From: Candidatus Rubrimentiphilum sp.
GTDB lineage: Bacteria > Vulcanimicrobiota > Vulcanimicrobiia > Vulcanimicrobiales > Vulcanimicrobiaceae
DNA length: 64,000 bases
Reading direction: 5' to 3'
NCBI GenBank assembly: GCA_035710515.1
Contig: DASTDE010000001.1
Location: forward strand, 434,001-498,000
A program made the position numbers and the translations under genes. Positions 40,818-49,929 of the stretch are shown here, piece by piece (the stretch's first letter is position 1; every line of letters begins with the position of its first letter). Under the pieces are notes generated by a model. That model had not been told where the DNA came from. It ran no database searches and saw only the letters and a program-made list of their open reading frames with translations.

Positions 40818-42261
40818 CGTAACCCACTCCGACTTGCACGTTGCGGAACCGCGCCGGCGAGGCGCACTGCGCGGTACGGCCGGTCTGCATCGGCTCGCCT
40901 TTGCCGCAGTTGGGCGTTCCCCAAGCGACCCACGACTTTTCGTCCGCGATCGCATCGCACGAGTTCCAAAATTGCGGCGTCATGCCGGCGTACGTCGGAT
41001 TCTTGAGCAGCTTGCCACGCTTGCCGTTCTTGATCTCCCATGCGATCTCGCAGCCGAACTGGAAGTTCAGGCGGTGATCGTCGATCGACCACGAGCGGTT
41101 GCTCTCCATATAGATGCCGTCTTTGACGCCGTCGAAGAGTCCGTCGAAGGGAACGTTCCCGGGAAGCAGATTCAAATTGCACATCCGGATCATCGGAACG
41201 AATTCCCAACTCTGCGCCCGGACGCACGCGTTACTTTCCCGGCCGATGGTGCGGGCGGTGTCGTTGCTCATCTCGTAGCCGACGAGCATCCCGTCGCGAA
41301 TGATGTCGGAGGTGACGCTCTTCGTGCCTTCGTCGTCGTAGCCGACCGTTGCCATACCTTGCGGTAGAGTGTTGTCGATGCAGATGGTGACGATGTCCGA
41401 GCCGTAACGCAGCTTCCCGAGTTGCGCGATCTCCAGGAAACTCACGCCTGAAAAATTGGCTTCCCAGCCCATGACGCGATCGAGTTCGGCCGGATGGCCG
41501 CACGATTCGTGAATCTGCAGCGACACCTGCGAGCCGCCCAAAATGATGTCGCGCGTACCGCTCGGACACTGCTCGGCGGTCAGCAGCGATTCGGCCTCCT
41601 CGCCGATACGCTGGGCGTTTTCAGCGAGATTCGCCTCTTCGATAATCTCCCATCCGCCGGATTTGTACAGGCCGATGTCGCCGGGAAACGTGCGTGTCTG
41701 TACCTCGCCATCACCGACCGCCAACGCTTCGATGCCGCTGCCGGTTTGGCGAATGGATTGCTCGATGCGCGAACCGAGCGTGCTGTAAAGTGTCTTGTCT
41801 GTACGCCAAAGGTCGATCCAGGCGCGGCCGACGCTGATCTTCGGCGAAACGTGCAGTGCTTTTTCGGCTCGAAGCAGCAAGGCCACGCGTTCGCCCAGCG
41901 GCACATCCTCGGGATCGCGCTCCATCGGCGTTGCGAACGAATCCACGTACGCGCGCAGAGGCGCCGCGCCGAAGCGATGGCGCGCAATCGCGGCGCCGGC
42001 TTTGGCGATCTCAACAGCTCGCGCCGCCGTGCGATCGATTCCGGCCTGGGTGAGATCGGAGCCGGCGGCAAAGCCCCAGGCGCCCCCGTAGAGGGCGCGC
42101 ATGCCGTAGCCGCGGCTGGTAGCGTCGGAGAGCGTAGTGACGACGCCGTTGCGAGTCTCGATCCGTTCCGACCTCACCACCTCGAAGCGCACGTCGGCAT
42201 ACTCCGCTCCTCGCGTGCCCGCCGTGTCGAGCGCGCGTGCGGCCAGATCGTCAAAACTCAT
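40810..42261 (-). CDS. tldD: TldD family metallopeptidase (catalytic subunit)
   Basis: A 483-aa zinc peptidase of family M103. The metal site is IHESCGHPAELDR (HExxxH) near residue 255, with a Cys further on in RMCNLNLLPGN. ADVRFEVVRSERIETRNGVV at the N-terminus and GIYMESNRSWSID are typical. Coupled to the TldE-like gene downstream. TldD/TldE are known in microcin B17 maturation and CcdA degradation; no modified-peptide precursor was found nearby. Confidence 0.92.
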   Translation of the reverse strand: MSFDDLAARALDTAGTRGAEYADVRFEVVRSERIETRNGVVTTLSDATSRGYGMRALYGGAWGFAAGSDLTQAGIDRTAARAVEIAKAGAAIARHRFGAAPLRAYVDSFATPMERDPEDVPLGERVALLLRAEKALHVSPKISVGRAWIDLWRTDKTLYSTLGSRIEQSIRQTGSGIEALAVGDGEVQTRTFPGDIGLYKSGGWEIIEEANLAENAQRIGEEAESLLTAEQCPSGTRDIILGGSQVSLQIHESCGHPAELDRVMGWEANFSGVSFLEIAQLGKLRYGSDIVTICIDNTLPQGMATVGYDDEGTKSVTSDIIRDGMLVGYEMSNDTARTIGRESNACVRAQSWEFVPMIRMCNLNLLPGNVPFDGLFDGVKDGIYMESNRSWSIDDHRLNFQFGCEIAWEIKNGKRGKLLKNPTYAGMTPQFWNSCDAIADEKSWVAWGTPNCGKGEPMQTGRTAQCASPARFRNVQVGVGYDG

Positions 42262-42270
42262 GCGTTCGCG

Positions 42271-44379
42271 CTATTTGGGAACATTATCGGAGCCGCCTGC
42301 AAGTATCACCTGAACGTTGCGAAGCCCGACCGAGCCCGCGGTTGCGACCGGAGGCTCCGATCCGACGCGGTTGATGACGTAGAGTGCTTTGAGCGTAAGC
42401 GGCTGCGCCAGCTCGGCTGGAAAGCGAAACTCGACGTGATGCCAGCCGTGCCAGGTCACGTGCGCGATCGTATACATGAAGCGTTCGTTAATCGCGTTCG
42501 TGATCGCAACGCGCAGTGTCTCGCCGCTTCCGTCACCGAATACGTCCGCACTGATGCCCAGCGCGCGCTGCGGAAGCGCGAGCGATGCATTAGCGTACGC
42601 CGCGCGCTCGCTGCCGGTAAAATCGTAGGTCAGCGTGAGGCAATCGCTACATGTCGCGCCGCTCGTGAGGACGCCGGGGCCGCCGCGCGGCGCCGTGGCG
42701 AACGATGCGGCGGCGCTAAATCCGAGATCCTGATTGTGTTCGCCGACGACGATTTGCTGCTGCACGAGAACGGTGCCTAAGCGAAGCGTGACGAGCGCGT
42801 TATTTTTATCCGCCCGGAAGTTGCCCGCGCGATCGATCGTGCCGCCCTGGGTCTGCCATGGCAACATCGCCGGCAGGGCGATAGGATATCCTTTGCGATC
42901 GAAGGCGCGAACCGAGAGGTGCAGCGCTGCGCCTGGTGAGACCACCGGCGCCTGCGGCACGATCTGCGTGCGTGCGATGGCGGTCGTTACGGAAACCGGC
43001 ACGTTCAAGCGCAAGGCGCCGTGGCGTACGCGCAAGAGCCCATCGCCGGTCTGGGATCCGGCGACGAATGCGCCGGCACGGTAACTGCCGAGCGCGGCCG
43101 GCTCAACCGTGACTCGCGTCGGGATCGTGTCGCCGGCCGGATGGTCCCCCGCATCGATCGTCGCGAGTCGCAGCGGAACGCCCGCGCCGGGGAATGCGCG
43201 AATCGTTTGCGGCCAGGAGATAATGCGCGCGGGCGCGCCGCGAGCTGCATCGCTGTAAACGAACAACCCGTCCGCGACCGGCCGCTCCGTGCCGTCGGAC
43301 GGGGAATTTTGTACGGACGCGTTTGTGTCGCCGGGCATGCGCGCGACGAACGTGGAACTTCCGCCGCCGTCGAACTGCATTCCGGTCGTTGCGCCGAAGG
43401 CGATCATCAGCGCAGCGAGTTGGGGCTGCAGCAAACCGATTGAGAGCGCCGGCTGCCGTCCGTCGATCTCGAAGAAGAGAAGCCGGCCGTCGCCGGTTGC
43501 GGCAACGCCGGATTCAGGCGTGCGCGTCGCCAGCTCGCCGCCCGAAGGACCATCCGGATCCGCGAACCACGCGCCGTTCTTCACGAGCAGCGGGCCGCCG
43601 CCGATGGCAGTCTGCAGTTCGGCAAGCGATGGTTGAGCATTGCCCGCGATTGTGATTGCGTCACCGCTGTTTGGAAGTGGAAACGTGCCGTAGGCTGTCG
43701 GGCCTATCGCCAGATAATATCCGGCGGGTTGCGCGCTCGAGTTATCGGCGATGCCCGTGACGCGATACGTCGCGAAGGGAGGCGTGCCGTCCGTGGGCTG
43801 GAGCTGAAGCTCGGTGACGTTGGGCGCCGCGCGAATCGGGCCGAAGTCGGGCGTAACCAGTACAACGCCGTTTCCGGGCGGCCAGGCATTGATCGTTCGC
43901 ACCGGTACGCTCGCCGTGCCGATTTGAGCCGAAACCGCGATCGAAAACTCGGCGAATTGCGCCCCGTTTCGGCTATCCAACGCGATTGCCCACCGCTGCA
44001 TCGGCATTCGCTCCAGGCGTCCGTTTTGAATAAGAATGTTCAACGGTTGATTCGTTTGGTTGATGTCGAAGTAGTCGCCGTTGATTCCGGCAACCGCGCC
44101 GCTGCGCTGCGCCATCGACGAGACGGCTTCACCTTGCGAAATGAGCCGGTCTTGTGCAAGAACCGCGCCCAATCGCACCGTGGGTTCACGCAGGTCGATC
44201 GCCAGAACGTGAATCGAAAGCGGGCCATCCGCCGTCACCATCTCGTAGTCGCCGTAGCCGACTCCGGGCGCGACTTCGGTTAGCGTGACAGCATCGGTGG
44301 TGATACGCGGAAACGGCGCGGCGGGCTGCGGCGCCAGCGGCAAGAGTCCGGCCAGCGCGATCGCGGCAATTAGGGCCAT
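42271..44379 (-). CDS. Exported phosphodiester glycosidase (NAGPA-domain) protein
   Basis: A 702-aa protein with an N-terminal signal peptide (ALIAAIALAGLLPLAPQPAA). Residues about 45-390 match the NAGPA/phosphodiester glycosidase domain: AGINGDYFDINQTNQPLNI, GGGPLLVKNGAW, FFEIDGRQPALSIGL, FGATTGMQFDGGGSSTFVAR. The C-terminal half is beta-rich with Ig-like stretches and a terminal carbohydrate-binding-like module. Such domains act on phosphodiester-linked sugars or surface polymers. The start ATG 44379 overlaps the upstream beta-propeller gene by ten bases. Confidence 0.83.
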   Translation of the reverse strand: MALIAAIALAGLLPLAPQPAAPFPRITTDAVTLTEVAPGVGYGDYEMVTADGPLSIHVLAIDLREPTVRLGAVLAQDRLISQGEAVSSMAQRSGAVAGINGDYFDINQTNQPLNILIQNGRLERMPMQRWAIALDSRNGAQFAEFSIAVSAQIGTASVPVRTINAWPPGNGVVLVTPDFGPIRAAPNVTELQLQPTDGTPPFATYRVTGIADNSSAQPAGYYLAIGPTAYGTFPLPNSGDAITIAGNAQPSLAELQTAIGGGPLLVKNGAWFADPDGPSGGELATRTPESGVAATGDGRLLFFEIDGRQPALSIGLLQPQLAALMIAFGATTGMQFDGGGSSTFVARMPGDTNASVQNSPSDGTERPVADGLFVYSDAARGAPARIISWPQTIRAFPGAGVPLRLATIDAGDHPAGDTIPTRVTVEPAALGSYRAGAFVAGSQTGDGLLRVRHGALRLNVPVSVTTAIARTQIVPQAPVVSPGAALHLSVRAFDRKGYPIALPAMLPWQTQGGTIDRAGNFRADKNNALVTLRLGTVLVQQQIVVGEHNQDLGFSAAASFATAPRGGPGVLTSGATCSDCLTLTYDFTGSERAAYANASLALPQRALGISADVFGDGSGETLRVAITNAINERFMYTIAHVTWHGWHHVEFRFPAELAQPLTLKALYVINRVGSEPPVATAGSVGLRNVQVILAGGSDNVPK

Positions 44380-45587
44380 ACCGAAACGCTCAGCGGATAG
44401 CCGCCGGTCGGAAAGGGCGCTCCCTTTACGCGCCGCAGTGTCTTTAATGCAAAGACGTCGACGCGATCCTCGCGCGCACACGGGACGTAGAGTCGATCGC
44501 CCGCGACGCGCGGACGCCACGGCGTCGCACAGGTGACGAGCGGCGCGTGTGCTTCGCGCAGCGTGGTTGAGTTGAGAACATAAACCACATTTGCAGCTTC
44601 GTCCGTAACGAAGACTCGCGCGGATCGTGCGTCGAAGGCGACACCGAGGGGAAAACGCAAGCGCGAGCTGCGCGTAACGATGCGCGGAGTCGCGGCGTTC
44701 ACACCGATCGCGGCAACATAGCCGCCGCCCGGACGCATGGACGGGCTCATATTCGAGACGACGAACAGCCGGCCACCGCGCGCATCCAAGGCCACGCCGA
44801 AGGGACGCTCCACAGCCGGAATTTTTTGCAGGACGCGCATCGTCCGCATGTCCACCGCCGCGACCGTGTTGTCGTTTACATTACTCACATAGGCGATCTG
44901 GCGTTTTGAATCGAGCGCGATGCCTTCGGCCGTGACTCCGGTCACGACGTGCATGACGCTGCCATCGGGCGTGACGCGCGTTAGAGCGCCTTGTCCCTGT
45001 ATGTCGCGATCGCTTGCAAAAATGTTCCCCGTGGACGGATCGACGGCAACCTCGTTCGCTTCGGGCACGCCGGCGGTTTCATGTACGCTCCAAGGCGATC
45101 GCGAGATCCGCGTCAGCGTATCGCCGTCGGTATCTGCGGTAACGATCGATCCATCCGGCAAGAATATGGCATCCGCCGGAGCGCCGGCGATTGATGCGTT
45201 ACCCAGCGCCGCAAACGTACGTGCGTCGTGCAGTGCAATTCCGCTACGGTACGTCGTAACGGCAATAAGATGACCCGCCGGCGGAGGCGGTGGAACCGTG
45301 CGTACGGATCCATAGGCAACCGCTCCGTTCGAAGCGCCGATAAGCGTCGACCACGTCGGCCGGTCGACGCGCGCGGCAATAAAGGTGTCGCCCGCAATCT
45401 TTCCCGGCCCTAAGACCGAGAGCGTATACGATCCTGCCACTCCGGTTGCGCCAATGCGAATGCGGCTTTCCGAAAAGTACGATCCGGCAGGGACCGATAG
45501 TTGAAACGAGCCCGTGCGCTGCGGCGCGTGGTGCGGCGCTGAGCCTAGGAGAAGCAAGAGCGAAAGCGCGCTAGCGCGCGTCAGCAT
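44370..45587 (-). CDS. Exported beta-propeller (YncE/NHL-like) protein
   Basis: A 405-aa protein with a signal peptide (SALSLLLLLGSAPHHAP), an N-terminal beta-sandwich stretch and then a propeller with repeats such as EANEVAVDPSTGNIFASDRD, AEGIALDSKRQIAYVSNVND and FGVALDARGGRLFVVSNM, plus LGVAFDARSARVFVTDEAAN. Blades of the YncE/NHL type usually mediate binding; no catalytic residues recognised. It overlaps the nitrilase gene upstream by 17 bases and the glycosidase downstream, forming a three-gene unit. Confidence 0.78.
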   Translation of the reverse strand: MLTRASALSLLLLLGSAPHHAPQRTGSFQLSVPAGSYFSESRIRIGATGVAGSYTLSVLGPGKIAGDTFIAARVDRPTWSTLIGASNGAVAYGSVRTVPPPPPAGHLIAVTTYRSGIALHDARTFAALGNASIAGAPADAIFLPDGSIVTADTDGDTLTRISRSPWSVHETAGVPEANEVAVDPSTGNIFASDRDIQGQGALTRVTPDGSVMHVVTGVTAEGIALDSKRQIAYVSNVNDNTVAAVDMRTMRVLQKIPAVERPFGVALDARGGRLFVVSNMSPSMRPGGGYVAAIGVNAATPRIVTRSSRLRFPLGVAFDARSARVFVTDEAANVVYVLNSTTLREAHAPLVTCATPWRPRVAGDRLYVPCAREDRVDVFALKTLRRVKGAPFPTGGYPLSVSVWP

Positions 45588-46836
45588 GAGCTCGTTCGAG
45601 GCCTTCGCGCACGTCGGTACCGGGTGCCACGTACGTTTGGCGCGTCCGGGCCGGATCGTAGGTGAAATGCGCGATCTCATAACCATCGTATGTTCCACAA
45701 ACGATTGCGCCGTCGGGATCGACGGCATAGGCGCGCCGTCCTTTGATGTCGAGAACGATCACGTAGATGCGCAGCTCGACGGCGCGGGCGCGCGCGAACA
45801 AGACCTGCCATCCGTCGTCTTGCGCGGTGCGCCAGGTCGCGACGTCCATTCCGGCCAGCCGGTGCGCGGCAAGTCCACCCGGATCGAAGACGACGTCGTC
45901 GGCGAACGTTTGCGAATCAGAACGGGCAATCTCCGGGGCGATGAGCACGTCCGCTTCCAGGATGCGCATGAGATCCTCGTCCCGCGCATGCCCTTCGTGA
46001 GCCGTGATGGCGATGCGAAGCGGCTGCGCCGCGCCGTTGCCGCTTGAGTTCGGTTCGGGCAACGTGGCGCGGCTGCGCAGCGGCTGCCGGCTTCCGAGTT
46101 CGATCTCGTCGGCGATGATCTCGGGATTGGTTTCGGAGGCGATGGCCGTAATCGAACCGTCGGCTTGGATGATCTGGCTCTTGCCGCAATACGCGACGGA
46201 CCGCAGTTCGACGCCGCATTTGTTGGCGGCGATAAACGGCACGCCGTTCTCGCGTGCGCGTACACGGGCCAGCAGATCGGCCTGAATGTTTTCCAAGTGC
46301 GCCGCATCACGGCCGCTGGTAACCCAGGCCGTCGGCATGACGAGCACCTCCGCGCCTTTATCGACAAGCGCTCGAGCGATTGTCGGAATACGCCCGTCGG
46401 CGCAGATCAAGACGCCGAGCACGCCGAGCGACGTGTGTATTGGCTGAAGGCGCTCGCCGCGCGCGAACCACTGCCGGTCGAAGTGCCACAAGAAGTGCTT
46501 GTCTGCACTCCCTGCTAGCGATCCGTTGGTGTCAAAGACCAACGCGCTGTTAAAAACGCGATCGCCTTCCGCTCGAGCGGCGCCCGCGACCAGCACGATC
46601 TGCAACTCGCGCGCGAGTTGCGCGCAGGCCTCGATTGCCTCCGCGATCTCGCTCGCTTCAAACCGCTCCGGACCCAGTACGTAGGCGGGCAGCGTGCCTT
46701 CGGGCAGCACGACGAGCTTCGCGCCGCCTGATGCGGCCATTCGAATCTGCTGCGCAATGTTGGGCCACGCGCGCCCGAGTGAAGCGCGGTCGTGAGCTAA
46801 GAGTTGGATCGCGGCAGCGGCGACGCGGCGAGGCAT
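45571..46836 (-). CDS. Carbon-nitrogen hydrolase (nitrilase superfamily) with C-terminal nitrilase-like extension
   Basis: A 421-aa protein. The N-terminal half is a complete nitrilase-fold amidase: catalytic Glu in VVLPEGTLPAY near residue 48, Lys in ADKHFLWHFD near 120, Cys in GVLICADGRIP near 155. From about residue 285 a second stretch (RIAITAHEGHARDEDLMRIL, DVLIAPEIARSDSQTF, GWQVLFARARAVELRIYVIV) resembles a truncated second nitrilase-like domain without the triad. Substrate not predictable. The start ATG 46836 is chosen; the frame upstream is not family-like. Confidence 0.85.
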   Translation of the reverse strand: MPRRVAAAAIQLLAHDRASLGRAWPNIAQQIRMAASGGAKLVVLPEGTLPAYVLGPERFEASEIAEAIEACAQLARELQIVLVAGAARAEGDRVFNSALVFDTNGSLAGSADKHFLWHFDRQWFARGERLQPIHTSLGVLGVLICADGRIPTIARALVDKGAEVLVMPTAWVTSGRDAAHLENIQADLLARVRARENGVPFIAANKCGVELRSVAYCGKSQIIQADGSITAIASETNPEIIADEIELGSRQPLRSRATLPEPNSSGNGAAQPLRIAITAHEGHARDEDLMRILEADVLIAPEIARSDSQTFADDVVFDPGGLAAHRLAGMDVATWRTAQDDGWQVLFARARAVELRIYVIVLDIKGRRAYAVDPDGAIVCGTYDGYEIAHFTYDPARTRQTYVAPGTDVREGLERAHADAR

Positions 46837-46955
46837 TTGTGCACAGGTTAGCAGCCGTGGCCACCCTTCCTGTTCGCCTGGACAGCGACGTAAGCGGCTA
46901 ACAGCCGCGCCGGGCCATGCCGATGGCTCCAATGGGAGAGAAAAGGAGCAGCGCC

Positions 46956-47408
46956 TTGCGCTTACATCGTTTGTTTCTTGTACTTACAGTACTGCCGTTG
47001 TTGGCGTTAGCCACGCCGCAACCGGCATTTTCAGCAACGCACGTCGCAATGATGTCGCGAGTCGCACCGGCGGACGAATACTTCGGCCGCTTGAAGATGA
47101 GCATTCTCGGCATCCGCAACGAATTGCGCGATCTCGATCAGCGGCTGACCTACCAGCCCGACAAGGGCGCGGATATTCTTGGATCGGCTCTTTTCGTCGA
47201 AAACGCGATCCATGACTGGGAAGCCAAGTACCCGGCCGATCCCTGGCTCGCTCGCAGTGTTTACCAACTGACGCACCTTTATGCTCGCATTCACACCTCT
47301 GACGCGCACGTCAAAGCCGTGAACGCGCTGCACTGGCTGACCACCCGTTACCGCACCTCGCCATTCTGCACGGTCGCCCAAACCGAGGTGGGAAGCGTAC
47401 TGAAGTAG
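46956..47408 (+). CDS. Small exported protein, DEYFGRLKMS family (copy 1)
   Basis: A 150-aa protein with a signal peptide (LFLVLTVLPLLALATPQPAFSA), then VAPADEYFGRLKMSILGIRN, a motif shared with the next gene. The rest is helical (VENAIHDWEAKYPADPWLAR, VYQLTHLYARIHT) and looks like a tetratricopeptide-style helix pair. The start is a TTG at 46956, seven bases after AAAGGAG; ATG codons upstream at 46917-46932 lack such a site. Function unknown. Confidence 0.7.
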   Translation: MRLHRLFLVLTVLPLLALATPQPAFSATHVAMMSRVAPADEYFGRLKMSILGIRNELRDLDQRLTYQPDKGADILGSALFVENAIHDWEAKYPADPWLARSVYQLTHLYARIHTSDAHVKAVNALHWLTTRYRTSPFCTVAQTEVGSVLK

Positions 47409-47424
47409 GCGAACAGGCGGGGTG

Positions 47425-48279
47425 ATGAAAATTCGCTCCACCACGACATCCGTCTTGGCCGCCGCAGCCGCGGCCTGCATTCTCGGATCTGTCGCAGCGG
47501 CGCCAACGTCGAAGCCGCCGTCGAAACCGGCTCCCAAGAAGCCGAGCTCGCCGGCGGTTTCGAAATTCCGGCAGCACCAGCTCGACATGATGAAGATCTC
47601 GGCGCCCGGAGACGAGTATTTCGGCCGTCTCAAAATGAGCTACCTCGGGATCGAGAACACTTTTCACGACGAGTCGATTCGTGCGGGCGCCTATACGACC
47701 GACTCGCACATCATTTCGCAGGTAGACTTCGCTGAGGAAGCGTTGCGGCAATGGTACCAGCGCTATCCCAAAGACCCGCAGCTTCCGCGGGCATATTTTC
47801 TCGCGTACGCGATGTACCACAAGACTTGGACGCTGCCCGGTCAAACGAAAGCGTGGCAGTACCTGCACATCATCGCGGCGCGCTGGCCGAAGAGCTATTT
47901 TGGAAAGCTCGTGCAAAAAGATCTGGTCGGATTCACGGAGCACTATTTCATGGAACCGCAGCCGTGTCCGACGCAAGCGCCGACGGAATCTCCGTCACCC
48001 GGCAGCCGTCGCCGCCCGCCAACGCCAAGTCCGTCGCCTTCGCCGACTCCGGAACCGACTGCAACACCATCGCCCGCACCTGGACAGCCCGCGGTAGAGA
48101 TCTTGCCGGTACCGTGCTATACGCCGATTCCGCCGACGCCGTCTCCGACGCCGGTTCCATCGATCGTACCGAGTGTGGTGCCAAGTGCGCTCGGCTCGCC
48201 GGTGCCGCTGCCTTCGGGCGCGCTAACACCGACACCGTCACTAACGCCATCACCCGCGCCAACCCGCTCGCCGCGGTAA
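47425..48279 (+). CDS. Exported protein, DEYFGRLKMS family (copy 2) with Pro/Ser/Thr-rich tail
   Basis: A 284-aa paralogue of the preceding gene. Signal peptide (TSVLAAAAAACILGSVAAA), a Pro/Lys-rich spacer, then ISAPGDEYFGRLKMSYLGIE and the same helical pattern (VDFAEEALRQWYQRYPKDPQ). After CPTQAPTESPSPG it ends in a 90-residue PSPSPTP-type low-complexity tail with a CYTPIPP island. Starts with ATG 47425 (a GTG lies just before). Followed by a strong terminator. The tandem pair, separated by 16 bases, likely forms an operon. Confidence 0.72.
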   Translation: MKIRSTTTSVLAAAAAACILGSVAAAPTSKPPSKPAPKKPSSPAVSKFRQHQLDMMKISAPGDEYFGRLKMSYLGIENTFHDESIRAGAYTTDSHIISQVDFAEEALRQWYQRYPKDPQLPRAYFLAYAMYHKTWTLPGQTKAWQYLHIIAARWPKSYFGKLVQKDLVGFTEHYFMEPQPCPTQAPTESPSPGSRRRPPTPSPSPSPTPEPTATPSPAPGQPAVEILPVPCYTPIPPTPSPTPVPSIVPSVVPSALGSPVPLPSGALTPTPSLTPSPAPTRSPR

Positions 48280-48295
48280 CAGAAGCGGTAATGTA

Positions 48296-48325
48296 AAAGA
48301 GCCCCGGTCGAAACCGGGGCTCTTT
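48296..48325. terminator. Bidirectional intrinsic terminator between convergent genes
   Basis: Thirteen-base-pair perfect stem AAAGAGCCCCGGT-CGAA-ACCGGGGCTCTTT, with A/T-rich ends on both sides, between the gene ending at 48279 (plus) and the one ending at 48349 (minus). Confidence 0.92.
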
Positions 48326-48348
48326 CTTGTTCTCGTACTCTTACGAGT

Positions 48349-49725
48349 TTAGAACTTCAGGCCAAGGCCTGCGTATGCACCGTTGAAGCTCTCGTTGGAG
48401 GGAGCGTTCTGTTTATTGCGGTTGTAGTTCCCCAGGAACCCGAACTCGACATAAACAGGCACATTCGGACCGAATGTAAACGCGCCGCCCAGATCGTAGC
48501 GCATGATGTTATACGACAGGGTGTATGGCACCGGTGTGAGGCATCCGAGCACGAGGCAAGCGGTTCCGCTGCCTTGCACGTTCGGATAGTAGTAGAAGCT
48601 GCCATACCACGTGAAGCCCTGATTGAGATCCGGCAGTTTCTCTACGCCGAGGCCCCAGTTACCCAGTTTGGGATAGCCGTAGTTTGACGACCTCCACAGG
48701 TAACCGACGCCGATGTAGATGCGCGGATCGAGAACCTTCAGGCCCAAACGTGCATCGCCTTGATAGTCGCGAGCGATGAACGCCGGAACGAAGGTCTGGA
48801 AGTTTCCGCCAATCGCGGTGACGCAACCAGTGTCGCCCGAGAGCGCGTGGCCGCCGCGGCCGTCGCAGAACTGGCCGTTATTGGCAGCAGTCGTTACAAC
48901 GCCTTGATTGTGCGGATAATTGAATTGACGGTAGTCGCCTTCGACCATCCAGGGCAGGTTGAAGAGATTAAACTCCCACGCGCCGTGGATACGGTATGAG
49001 AAACCACCGTTCGTGTTGTTGCCGGTGTTGCCCGGGCTGAACTCGTTGTACACCTTCGGCGAAATGATGTAGTCGCCGGCGATGAAGTGGTCCATAAAGG
49101 GCGGCGGTACCGGTGTCGGTGTTGGAACCGGCACTGGTGTTGGAACCGGCGTCGGAGCGGGCGTGCTCGGAGGCGCCGGCGGAATGTAGCGGACTACAAC
49201 CAGGCGCTTCTCGGGAACCCACTGTACGTACGCGCCCATACCTTCCGATATGACGCGAACCGGGACAACAACTTGTCCGAGGTAGATTTCGGGCGGCACG
49301 TCCAAGGGACGCGTTTCGCCGTTGATCACAACCTCAGGTTTGCCAACGGTAACTTTTACGTCGCTGCCGGGCTTGGTGACGTCAACCGTCTTGGACGCCG
49401 GATCGTATGCGACCGTGGCGCCCATCTGCTCGAACATCGAACGTAATGGAATAAGGATCGTTCCCCCGCGTACAAGCGCAGCCAAGACGCGGCCCTGTTT
49501 GAGCTTGTCCGGCTTTGCGTAAACATGGTGATCGTTGTAAAGGATCGGGATTTGTCCGGACGGCGGGGAACCGAAGTTCATCGCGGGCGGAGCCGGGCTA
49601 GCCTGTGCGACCACATTGGTTCCTAGGTTTCCATGTGATCCAGGCTGCGACGGAGCTGCAACCGCGCTAAGTCCCAAGCCGGCCGTTAACAACGCGGCGA
49701 GGACTCCGGTGCTCAGTCGTTTCAA
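48349..49725 (-). CDS. Exported copper-amine-oxidase-like stalk domain protein with C-terminal beta-barrel-like domain
   Basis: A 458-aa secreted protein. Signal peptide (LSTGVLAALLTAGLGLSAVAA), then a stalk/copper amine oxidase N1-like domain (GRVLAALVRGGTILIPLRSM, MGATVAYDPASKTVDV, VVPVRVISEGMGAYV) around residues 80-185. A Pro-rich PTPVPTPVPVPTP linker follows. The last 240 residues are aromatic-rich beta strands ending FNGAYAGLGLKF with a terminal Phe, as in outer-membrane barrels. The stalk domain probably contacts the cell wall. The start is a TTG after a perfect AGGAGG. The leader of about 200 bases may be structured. Confidence 0.8.
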   Translation of the reverse strand: MKRLSTGVLAALLTAGLGLSAVAAPSQPGSHGNLGTNVVAQASPAPPAMNFGSPPSGQIPILYNDHHVYAKPDKLKQGRVLAALVRGGTILIPLRSMFEQMGATVAYDPASKTVDVTKPGSDVKVTVGKPEVVINGETRPLDVPPEIYLGQVVVPVRVISEGMGAYVQWVPEKRLVVVRYIPPAPPSTPAPTPVPTPVPVPTPTPVPPPFMDHFIAGDYIISPKVYNEFSPGNTGNNTNGGFSYRIHGAWEFNLFNLPWMVEGDYRQFNYPHNQGVVTTAANNGQFCDGRGGHALSGDTGCVTAIGGNFQTFVPAFIARDYQGDARLGLKVLDPRIYIGVGYLWRSSNYGYPKLGNWGLGVEKLPDLNQGFTWYGSFYYYPNVQGSGTACLVLGCLTPVPYTLSYNIMRYDLGGAFTFGPNVPVYVEFGFLGNYNRNKQNAPSNESFNGAYAGLGLKF

Positions 49726-49749
49726 GTTTTCCTCCTAGCTAGAATGAGG

Positions 49750-49915
49750 AGCTCGGCTTGCCTGGGCGTGGCAACGTGTTCCGCGCCTCCCCTGCAGACG
49801 AACCAAGCGTGGGTATCGTTGCGGGGTTACCCAGGAGTAAGCAAAGCTAATCGTTTCGGGAATCGGGTTGCCCCCCCTTCAGTGTAAGCGAGGACCCTGC
49901 CCGGTTTCCCGTCGT
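49750..49915 (-). ncRNA. Candidate structured 5' leader (riboswitch-like) of the stalk-domain gene
   Basis: Between 49726 and 49929 there is no gene. The minus-strand leader contains GUCCUCGCUUACACU and then GGGGGGGCAACCCGAUU, which recall parts of the c-di-AMP (ydaO/yuaA) riboswitch. A similar module follows (GCUUACUCCUGGGUAACCCC, then GAUACCC). UCCUC at the 5' side can pair with GGGGA about 110 bases later to close the domain. The 3' consensus of ydaO is not obvious, so identity is unproven. Confidence 0.35.
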
Positions 49916-49929
49916 TTATAAAGGTAGCG

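Noticed and set aside
49816-49840. GEMM (c-di-GMP) riboswitch on the plus strand: GCGTGGGTATCGTTGCGGGG followed by TTACCCA resembles its 3' part
   Set aside because: No plus-strand gene follows it; the nearest one begins at 50470, beyond a minus-strand gene. The rest of the GEMM consensus is missing.
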